This document shows positions 7,641 to 17,700 of a stretch of DNA of 20,478 nt, piece by piece. The DNA is taken from assembly GCA_964429355.1 (NCBI GenBank), contig CAYSCH010000146.1, positions 1 to 20,478 of the forward strand. The letters run 5' to 3'. This DNA is from JAAYAY01 sp964429355 (GTDB lineage: Bacteria; Planctomycetota; Planctomycetia; Pirellulales; Thermoguttaceae). The notes beneath the pieces are model-generated. The model did not search any database, had not been told where the DNA came from, and saw only the letters and a list, made by a program, of their open reading frames with translations. Position 1 is the first letter of the stretch. Each line of letters opens with the position of its first letter. The translations under genes were made by a program, and so were the position numbers.

Positions 7641-8678
7641 TCACCCCTTCCGTCCCAGAATTCGATCCATTGAATCCGACGTTTGATGAACTAAGGCTTC
7701 CGGGTAGTACAGGTACGGATGGAAGTACTCGAACGTTGCGTAGCCCCGGTACTCCAATGCGTCGAGCCCCTCCATCACGGCCGGCCAGTTGATGGTACCG
7801 TCGAGCAGGGGACGGAAACACTCCAGCGAATGGTCGGTCCCCTTCTTGTTGAACTCCTTGAAGTGGAGGTTCTGGATCCGTTTGCCAAGCTGCGGGATCC
7901 AGTGGTCAGCATACTGGAAGAGGGCGATGTTGCCCGTGTCGAAGTGCACGCGGACTCGCTCGCTTCCGAAGCTGTCGACGAACTCGTTCATCTCCCTGGG
8001 CGTCATCAGGTAACCGCTGAAGAAGATGTTCTCGATGTTCAGGTAAACGCCGAGTTTCTCCGCCTTGCCCACTAGCTTGCCCACCCCCTCGCGAGCACGC
8101 TTGTCGCAAATATCGTTGCTCACCGGCTCGTAGTCGTCGCGCCAAGGGATATGGACCGCGCCCGGCACGACCAGCAGATTCTCCACCCCCAGTTCGTGCG
8201 CCGCGTCGATCATGTTCCCGGCAAGTTCCAGCGAGCGAGCCCGAACGGCCGGGTCGTTGCTCGTCATCGGGTACGGCCAGAATAGAAACGAGCACAGCCC
8301 GCTGATGGCAATCCCGATCTCGTCGGCCATTCTGCGAATGACCGCCAGCCCTTTCTTCCCCGACTCGGGAGAGAGGTCGTCCTTGACATCGTAGTTCAGC
8401 TCCACCGCGTCGAACCCGGAGTCCTTGGCCAGTTGGAGACATTCCCGCAGCGTCATCCGGTCCGGGTAGGGGAAGGCCCACAGGTTGATCGATTTCTTGA
8501 CCTCGTAGCGTTTGGGGGCCGTACGGCGAGCGTCACGCACCTGGGGGGTCGTTTCGGCAGCCCCGGCCTCGCCGGCCGCCAGTGCAGAGGCCCCGAGCGC
8601 CGCCAACCCGCACTTCAACGCATCGCGGCGTCCGATCGGCTGGTTCTGAGCAAAAGGAACAGAGAATCGGTCGGCCAT
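7641..8678 (-). CDS. Tat-exported sugar phosphate isomerase/epimerase-like protein (xylose-isomerase-like TIM barrel)
   Basis: A 345-residue protein with an N-terminal twin-arginine signal (IGRRDALKCGLAALGASALAAG, about residues 15-36), so it probably folds in the cytoplasm with its metal and is then exported. The rest matches the AP_endonuc_2 / xylose isomerase-like TIM barrel. It contains FDAVELNYD, YLNIENIF, VRVHFDTGNIALF, IQNLHFKEF and a C-terminal YATFEYFHPYL; these Glu, Asp and His residues are where the family binds its divalent metal. The usual role is isomerisation or epimerisation of a sugar or sugar derivative, substrate unknown. The start at ATG 8678 is chosen over a TTG at 8693 because GGGAG sits 8 bases before it. 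It follows the giant gene by 103 bases on the same strand, so co-transcription is possible but a separate promoter is also plausible. Confidence 0.85.
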   Translation of the reverse strand: MADRFSVPFAQNQPIGRRDALKCGLAALGASALAAGEAGAAETTPQVRDARRTAPKRYEVKKSINLWAFPYPDRMTLRECLQLAKDSGFDAVELNYDVKDDLSPESGKKGLAVIRRMADEIGIAISGLCSFLFWPYPMTSNDPAVRARSLELAGNMIDAAHELGVENLLVVPGAVHIPWRDDYEPVSNDICDKRAREGVGKLVGKAEKLGVYLNIENIFFSGYLMTPREMNEFVDSFGSERVRVHFDTGNIALFQYADHWIPQLGKRIQNLHFKEFNKKGTDHSLECFRPLLDGTINWPAVMEGLDALEYRGYATFEYFHPYLYYPEALVHQTSDSMDRILGRKG

Positions 8679-8727
8679 GGCATTCGCTCCCAAAGAACAA
8701 GGTCATAGTTGCCGAAGCTGCATCACC

Positions 8728-8756
8728 ATTGTCGTGACCCCGCCAGAGAAAGGCAA
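8728..8756 (-). promoter_or_regulatory. Possible promoter for the isomerase-like gene
   Basis: On the minus strand TTGCCT (8756-8751) and GACAAT (8733-8728) are separated by 17 bases, each matching about 4 of 6 sigma-70 consensus positions. It lies in the 103-base gap after the giant gene. The match is weak, and spacing is its main support. Confidence 0.22.
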
Positions 8757-8781
8757 GCTGCGGTTATCGGCACAGCCCGAC

Positions 8782-11700
8782 CTACGGTGTCCGTTCAACC
8801 CGTTGCTCTTCCATCTGCCGCTCGAGCTGGCGGACCTGGCCGGCCACATCGCCAAAGCGCGACGGCCAGTCGGTGGTTTCCAGCTTGCGGAGCGTGGTCC
8901 GGGATTCGTCCCACTGCTTGAGGTGGATCTGGGCCTCGGCCAGACGCACCAGGCCGGTGGGTTCCAGGGCCCGGATCCGCGCCACTTCCCGCCAATGGTC
9001 GGCGGCATCGCTCCAGCGGTCCTGGGCCTGGCGTATTTCCGCCAGGGCGGCGTGGCCCTCCGATTCGTGGGGAAGCATTTCCACTAGCGACGTGTAAGCT
9101 CGCTCGGCCTGGGCCGGTTGCTCCAGATCGTCGAACCGTCGGTCCAGATCCTTGTAGAGTTCGATGTCGCGGCGGGAAAGCTCGAGCGAAGCCAGCCGCT
9201 GGTCCACGGCGCCCTGCGCGTCGCCCTGGCCGTCGAAACAGGCCACCAGCGCCGTGTGGATTTCCCGGTCGTTGGGCTCGAGGACAACGGCCCGCCGCAA
9301 TTGTACCAAGGCCTTGTCGAACTGGCTGCGCTCGAGATACACCTGTCCCAGGGCCTTGCGGACGATTGGGTTGTCGAGGCCGGACTTTTCGGTTTCAGCA
9401 TCGAGGGTTGTGGCGTAGGCATCCAGGTCGGCTGCTCGTTCGAGCACCGACTTGAGTGAGTTCAATGCCTCCCGGCGTTGGTCCTGTCGCGGCCCCCAAC
9501 TGACCACGGCGTGGCAGGCGGCGTCGACCGCGGCGGGCGTGTCGCCCAACTCGGCGCAGACCTTCGCCAGCATGCTGTAGTAGTGCGACAAGGTCCCGTC
9601 GCCAATGCCCCGGTTTGGCTGCGTGCGCTGGTGCAGGGGAATGACCTCTCCGTAGTACTTGCGGGCGTGCTCGAAGAGCTTGGTTTCCCAGCATACGCCG
9701 GCCAGCGAATCGATCGCATTCTCCTGCCAACGGCCCTCCGCGCGGAAGTGGGCATCGGTTGCCTCGCGAAGGGCGGTCAGTTCGTCGCGACGTTGGCTGT
9801 GGTAGTAGGCCCGCATCAGGGAAACGCGATACTGGATGTTGTCCGGCCGCAGTTCGACCAGCGGCACGAGGAGGGCGATCGATTCGCCGTAGCGCTCACG
9901 GTGGTGGAGGTAGCCGACCAGCGTGTGCTCGCCGCCTTCGTCGAGCAGTCCCGCGGCGCGGGCCACAAACAGCATCTCGATGGCCCTGTCGTCGCGGTCC
10001 AGGCCGTCGAACAGGTAGGCGGCAATGTACTTGACCGCCTCGCCTGACTGTTTCCGCTGGGCGTAGACCTCCTCGGCCACCTGGGAGAAGGCCTCGGTCT
10101 TTTCCTTCCAGAAGTAGCCGTAATCCTTCCAGTACATGTTGCGGCTTCGCGGCTCGCGGGACTCCAGATCGCGGCGAAGCTCACCGGTCACCAGTGCAAG
10201 CAGGGGCTCTTCCAACTCACCGAGCGGTCCCACCTCTTCTCGCCACTGACCAAGCCGATAGCCGTGGCTCTTCCAGCCGTCCTGGTGGTTGTAGCGGAAC
10301 CAGGAGGGCTCGGCAGCAACTCGCTCAACCAGAAACTGCAATCCCGCCTTGGGGCCGACCAGATCGTGGAGCGTTTGGGCCACTTGCCCGACCACGTTCT
10401 GATAGTTGTTGGTCTGCCGCTTGAGCGCCTGGGGGAGCCGCTGGAAGGCAAAACTGGTGAGCCCGTCCGTTACATCGGCGATGTTGCGGTTCTTCACGGT
10501 GCGGAAGATGGAGCAGAGCCGGTTGACGAGCTGGAATCGATGGTCGTCGTTGCCCTTTTCCAAGTCGGCCTGGATTCGGGCAATGGCTTCACGATAGAGT
10601 TCGGCCTTGGAGCCCAACGAGACGCGGCCGTCGTTTTGCAGCGCGCTTTCGTAGAGCTCGTAGAGGCGGGCGGTCAGCCAGACGGTCTGCTGCGGGCTGG
10701 CCGGACTGGTCAGGTGGCCTTGCAGGATTTCCTCTCCGCGGATGTGGCGTCCTCGGGCTTCCAGATAGGTGATCATCGAGCCCAGAGCCCCGTTGGCCTC
10801 GGCCGGCAGGGGGCTGCCGAGGGCCTGTTGATACTCGGCCAGGGACGTTTCCAGGAGGTCGATCGGCCCGTCGTCCTGCTGGTAGCCCCAGAGGGTGCGG
10901 GCCAGGGCGTGCGCCACGTGGAGCCGGTCCACGGTGCCGGGCTTTTCCTCCGCATGCAACGAGCGGAGCTGGCGGAGTTGCTCAGCCGCCAGGTCTCCAT
11001 CGGCGATGCGCCCCAGGGCGGCCAGAAAATCGGCCATCAGGCGTTTCTCGCCGGCTGTCCACTGGCCGTCGAAGGCCCGTCGGAGGGCGGCGAGGGCCTT
11101 CTTGGCGTGGGGACCGGGCTGGTTGAGCATTTCGGCCGCGCGGCGCTCCGCCAGAACTTCCAGCAGGTCGAGCGCGCGGCGATCGACGTCGCTGGCGGCC
11201 TTCTTGCGCACGGCTGCGATCCGCTCGACGATCGAATCGACGGCGGCTTCCTCATGGATCTCGGAAAAAACCGTATCCATGCCCTGGAGGAAAGGATACA
11301 CGCGGCCGGCCGTCTGCCCGATCACCGCGTCGGCCAGTCCCGCCGGCAGACGCCAGTCGCGGCTGGTCTGGTGGAACTCGCGGAGCAGGTGAAGGAAGTC
11401 CTGCGGGTAACCCGACTTGCGGAACAGGGCCGCAAGACCGCGGAGCACGTTGGCATCCAGTTCCGTCGGCGGTGGCGGATCCGTCTGACGCCACGGCTGA
11501 AGCTGCTGGTGGAGCATGTTCCGGATCTGGTGCTCCTCGGTGGTCATCAGCGCCGCCAGCAGCGCCTCCTCGCGTTTCTCTTTCTTGTCGAGAACCATGT
11601 ACCAGTCGGCCAGCACACGGTTTTCGGTTGGGCCCAGTTCATCGTCGGCGCCCGCAGCCTCGAACAGCTCCACGGCCGCCGCGACCTTGCCTTGTTCGGC

Positions 11701-14700
11701 CAGAAGATAGCCCAATGCCCGTCGCCAGTAGTTTCTGAGCAGATCGGACTGGAGCCACGATCTGAGCGACGTTTCCAGTTCCTGGGGACGGTCGAGGGCC
11801 ACGAGGAGTTCGAACTTGAAGAGTTTCCAGCGGACGAGGGCCTGGTCCTCTTCGTCGGCCTTGTCGCCGGCGGCAAGGGCTCGATCGCAGTAGGCCAACA
11901 GTCGCTCGGCCAGCTGCTGGTCTGCATTGCGGCGGGCGGCCAGGTTGGCCAACATCAGCAGACAGCGGTTGCGCATCGCCTCGGCCATGGCGGCGGCCAG
12001 ATCCGGCTCGTCCGGCATTTCTGCGATTGGCTCGGGGCCCAGAACCTCCCAGCACTCCTCGGCGACCTCGGCCAGCTCGCGGCCGAGCTGAACGTTGAGA
12101 TAGAGTCGTTCCAGGTTCATCCATCGGGCGATGGGTTCGCCGGCGGCACGCATCGCCTTCTGGAGTCGATCGGAGAGACAGACGCGGGCCTTGCGGAGGT
12201 TTTCTTCTTGCTGCTGGCGGAGCGTCTTGCGATCCAGTTCCTCCGGGTGCTTTCGTTCAGCCTCGAGGGCCGTGAAGCGGGCACGCACCATGGCATCGGT
12301 CAGCCGATGGAGCCCCTCGACCTCGACCAGTAACCGGGCCACCGTGTCGTCGGCATCGGACCGCACCGCCAGGAGAGAGAACGCTTCATCTTCGTACTGG
12401 TCGGACCAGGGTTGATCCAGGAGCCGGTCGAACAGCTCGGAGGCGTACCCGGCCCGATGTCTCTTGTCAGCCTTGTTCCACCGCAGGCGGAGGAAGTCGA
12501 CCGTCTCCTTGGCACCGATCTTGGAGGAGAGGACCGTTACCAGCGTCTGGCTCCAAAGGTGGCGGAGATCGGCATCCCCTTCGGCCTCCCAGCGGGCCTG
12601 GAGGTCCTTGGCGATCTGGCGCCAGACGCCTTCCTCGACCGCCGGGTCATTCGCAGCCACCCATCCGACGAGTCGAGCCGCCAGGTCGGGCTTGATCGCC
12701 GCCAACTCCGCCTGAAGCCGTTTGAGAGCCTCCCGTCGCAGGGTTCGGCAGTGATCCGTTTGCTGAAAACGGTGATGGTTCATGATCCGTTCGGCCAACT
12801 CGGCATGCAGCGGGTGGTCGGCGAAGAATCGCACAACCTCGGAGAGCGGATCGAGCCAGCGCTCGTCGAGCCGGTTGGTATAGATATGGTAACCCTCGCC
12901 GAGCGCCCGGGATGTGGCCGCCCGGATCTGGTTGAGAACCTGATCGGACAGCCTCTCCCGCGTACGTCCCTCGGCCAGCCAACTCTCGATCGTCCGGTTG
13001 GCCTCGTCGACTCGATCGGCCTGGAGCAGGGCTTCCAGGTAGCGGCGGTAGAGCGACTCGCTGGTGGGATTCGTCTCGATCACCTTGGCCAGGTAATCGC
13101 TCAATTCGTTGTGGCGTCCCTGTTGGCGAAGCTGCTCGGCATAGACCTCGCGGAGCTGAGCCTCCTCATGGGGCAGCCAGCGCGACTCGGCAATCAGAAC
13201 CCGATCGAGCCACGCGAAGCCCTCCTCCGGGAGCTGGGCGTTGAACAGGGCCTGGGCATAGTTCTGTTGAAAGCTCCAGTCGTGGGGCGTTTCCACAGCC
13301 AATTGATGCTGCAACTGGAGCGCCTGCTCGGACTGACCGGCTTGCTGCAGGTAGGAGACGCGATTCTGCTTCCACTGCCGCAGGGCGTGGAGGTGGGCCG
13401 GTTGCTCTCGGTAGACGTCGAGCAGTGTGTCCAAGAGCGAGAGCGTTTCGTTGGCCTCAAAGACACCCGACGCTTCGCCCACCAGGTGGTTGGCCAGGAA
13501 CAGCGATTCCGCGTCGTGTTTTGGGCCGGTTGCTCTCTCGGCCAGTCGCCGGGCTTCGCCAAGAATCCGCTCGCGTGCCTCCTCGCGGCGCCGGGCGTCC
13601 TTGAGCACCGAGGTTCGGATCCATCGCACCCCCGGTTTGTCCTTGGCCAGGGCTTCGGCTTCCGCCAGGTGCTCCACGACACGTTCCCACTGCTGCGTTT
13701 GCTGAAAGTAAGTAGCCAGCACGAGCCGGTCCTCGAACCTTGCCTCGTTGCGAGCCAGGGCCTGCTTGGCGCGGGGCACGTCGTTCGCCGGCTCATGGAG
13801 AAACGCCACCCGATCGCGACCGGCCAGCTCCTGGTCCATCTGGCGGGCGAACTCGTCGGCCTCCAGCGTGCGGTAGTCGAGAGTGACCAGCGATGTCCGG
13901 CGGTCGTCCTTGTCGGTCCCCTCGATCCGCGTGGGCCACCAGCGGTCGAGAAGCTCCACGAATTGGCTGCACTCGCTCGCCGACTGCAGCTTGCCATCCT
14001 GGAAATACTCGGTTCGCAGCACCACGGCCCGAGTCGTATCGATCAGGATGCGGATCTCGTAGCCGGGGTTATTCGGGTGGACCAGCCCCAGGACTGTCCG
14101 CCCTTCGTCTTGTGGCTGAAGCGTGACCGTGTAATCCTGATAGGCTCGCTCCATGGAGGCGAGCATGTGAGGGCCGAAGGAGTTGGGCCACTCCTGGCGG
14201 TCGAGGGGAAAGGGTTTTCGCACCCGGCCCAACTCAAAGGCGCGGGAGAGCACGCCGCGCTCGTTCTCGTCGAGCCAGTTGACGATCGTCGGGGAACCGT
14301 CGCCCCCGGAGCGGCTGAGCCAGCGACCAGGCGAAACCAGCGCCAGGTCGGCCGATCGCGACACGAGCTCGTTCCAGCGTGCGTCGTACGACTCCGTTTG
14401 CCGCTCGATCCTCAGCCCGCCCGTCATCGATCGGAGCGTTTCCACCCGCAGCAGGCTCTCGGCCAACCGTTTTGCCTCCACCGGCCAGGGATGCTCGGGC
14501 TTCTTCTGGACCGGTTCGGCCGGCACGGGCGCCAAATGCGGGAAGAGGGTGTCGGGCCATCCCACGTATTGCGTTTGGCGGGAGTAGTAGGAATTTATCG
14601 GTTTGCCGGAAGGCCTCATTCCGCCGGGCGTGAATGCGTCAAATTTCCTCTTGAGGTCCGAGACGGCCAAAGATCCCCGCATGGACTTGTCCAGTTCTAA

Positions 14701-17700
14701 GCCGAACGACCTTTCGCCACCCGCACTGACTACGGAATCACCGTCGGAGAGCCCATAGAAGTCTTCCTCGAACGACCACGACTGGCTCGGCGTCGGCTCC
14801 GAGAGACTCCGTTTGAGCTCCTTCTTCGAGTCTGCGAACCAGGAGAATTTGCTTTCCAAGCCGTCCATTGGCACTTCCCAAGCGGCGGTCTTCCAGTTCA
14901 GTTCGACGGAGGGTTCAGCGTCCATGAGTTGCGGTACTGCAAGCTGGAAGTTGCCTTGCTGGAACGGTACGTCCCAGTCGGCCGAGAATACACCTGGCGC
15001 CGAGCTACTCATGGGGCCGCCGACAGGACCGGCCATGTCACCGGAAATTCGGCCTCCACCCATGCCGCCCACACCGAAGCCGCTCAGCCTGTCCCCGATT
15101 CGATTTCCCCGCGATTCCTGCCGCTCAAAAGCCTCGGTGGAACGCCCCATGCCGGCCAGTTGGGCCAGGACGGACCGCCGGAGGCCGATCCGCCAGTTCC
15201 CCGCCCGTTTCATCTGTTGCTGCACGAGTTCATAGCCGGCCGTATCGCGTCCCTGCTGGAAGTACTTTTCCCCGTCGCGCATCTGGAAGCGGCGCTTCAC
15301 CTGGAACCGCTCCCGGTCCTCGTCGCTTTCCAGCACCAGGAGCGAGGTGTAGGGAGTCATGATGTGGTATTCCTCGGAGAGGGCGACAATCTCGTCGCGC
15401 ATCACCTCGGAGGGGCCTTCCTCCAGCAATCGGTCCAGGTGCATGCGGGCCCAGAGTCGGGGCAGGAACGACTCTTCGCCGCCCGTGAGCTGCCCGGCTC
15501 CGGGCAGAGTCACCGGGCTTTCGAAGCGAACCTCCTTGCTGTCGACACGGCCGGTCACGACGACTCGCCCCTCTTGCTTCTGGGCCCCTGGGGCCGGCAG
15601 ATAACGGCCCAGGAGAATCTGCTGGGTGCCGGTCGGCAGGTTGGGGAGTTGGCTGGGGTAGACGCGTGCCGTCGTGAGGCCCTGGAACTCGACCTTCAGG
15701 TCGCGGACCGTCGGTCCCGCAATTTCGCGCAGCAGCTCCACCGCCGCCGCCTGGGGACCCTGCTCGCCCGTGATCTGCCGCGAGCAGCCGCCCCCCAGCG
15801 TACCGATCGTCCGCATCACCACGGGCTCGAAACTGCTGGAGACCGAGACGGCGTGCATGGCGGACGCATGCCCCTCGTGCAGCTTCTTGAGCCGATTGAC
15901 GAAGGCCGAAGGGTCGACATCCTTGCCGGTCACCACCCCGTCACCCACATAGACGATCTGGGTCTTCTCTTTCGCTCGTTCGAGCGCCGCGGCAAATGCC
16001 TTGTCCAGGTCGGTCCATCCCAGCGAGGCTCGGTCCTCCAGCAGTTGGCGAGCCTGCTCGACGTTCTTCTCATCGGCCGGCACCGGCTTGTCGAACGCCC
16101 AGGTGCAGTCCACGTCGCAGACGGCCAGGTTGAAGGTGTCACCGGGCGCCAGCGCGCCCAGCAGCGAGGCGATAAAAGCGTTGCGCGCCCGGGCAGCCTC
16201 GGCGTCGATGGAGGCCGACGTGTCGGCCAGCACCACCAGATCGAGCGGCCCCGTCTGCGGCAGGATTCCGCGATCCGGCTGCGTCCCGGCCTGGGGGGGC
16301 GTTACCTGGAGCATGAAATAGCCGTCGTCGCCCCGGCGATGGGGAACGAGCACCACGGGGGCGGTCGCAGCGGCGTCCAACTCCACGGCCACCTCGAAAT
16401 CCCGGGTCGGCGTGTACTCCTGTTCGGATAGTTCCAAACGGGCCGAATGGGGCGTCTGGGAACTGCGGGTCATGTGCGTGGGCGACGATACCTTGGCCAG
16501 CGGGGTCGTGGAGTTGACCGTCACGTCGATCGACAATTCACGAAGCGGCGTCTGCCGCAGCAATTCGCTCTTCAGGGCGTAGGTGTAGTGGTAGCGATTG
16601 CCCCGGCACGGCAGAACCTGCGTGTAGGTGATCTTGATCCGCTTCTCTCCCCCGGCCGGAATGGGGAACACGCGGGCCTTGAAGATGTTGCCACCCGACC
16701 ACTCGAGCAGACCAGGGTCGCGCTTCTCGCGCAGGATCGTTTCGTAGATCTCTCGTGCCCGCTGCTTCTCCACGATGTCGGCCTCGACCAGCGTGTCGCC
16801 GATCCACATGCCGAACCCCGAGATCGAGGCGTCCTGCGGCAGCGGGAAGTGGAACACGCCTTCGAGCGTAAGCTTGGAGTGATGATTGACAAATGACTCC
16901 TCGACGGTGGTTCTGGCGATCTGGTCGCGAATATCAACGGTCACCTTGTGATAGCCGATCGTCAGCATCTCGTTGCGACCGTCCACGTTGGCCACCAGCG
17001 ATCCCATCGACTCCACGGCAGATCGCCCCTCGAAACCCTGCAACCAGATCGGGTCCGATTCCAGACGCGTGAGCTGTTCGTCGTGGACTCGAACGAGCAC
17101 CTTGTCCTTCACGAGAATCGGTTTCCCGTCGGGCCCGACCAGCCGGACCGGCTTGCCCTGCACGACCACCTTCAACTCACCCCGAGCAACTCGAATCTCG
17201 CGCGGCCCCGCCATCTCCACCAGCGAGCCGGGGCCGATCGTCACCTGGGTATCGGGCACCAGTCGAGCCGAGACTGCATTCGCCCCCCGCAGATCGGTCC
17301 GTATCCAGTCGCCCGGCTTGAGCACCAGTCGGCCGGCCAGAGGCGTCCATCGCTCGTTCACCGCGGGCCGGACGGCGACAATCCCCTGGCTGTCGTCAAT
17401 CAACCCGATGCGTCCGTCCTCAGTGAGTGTGTCGCCGACCACGAAAAGCTCCTCGTCGACTGGTTCGCCGGCGGAGACGAGCACCAGCCGGCCGAGCATG
17501 GTCTTTTGCCCCTCGCGCACGGCCGTTGCCTCGATCGACTCCAGAAGTTGGGTGGTTGTGTCGACGGTCGCCTCGATCTGGATCGGTCCCAGCTTCGAGG
17601 GGCAGGAACCTCGGTAGACGGAAAGATCGCGGCCGTCGCGGCGGATCCTCTCGGCGGGGCGCTGGTCGAGCAGCGCCTGGCGACTGTCCAGTTCGGGCAG

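Noticed and set aside
8679..8693. Upstream TTG start for the isomerase-like protein
   Set aside because: The ATG at 8678 has a GGGAG ribosome site at good spacing that overlaps the TTG region, and the Tat signal fits the shorter form.
1831..14700. Very long plus-strand open frames (1831-3963, 4000-6120, 10264-12333, 12412-14700)
   Set aside because: They are antisense to well-supported minus-strand genes. GC-rich third positions keep the opposite frame free of stops, and the translations show no recognisable domains.
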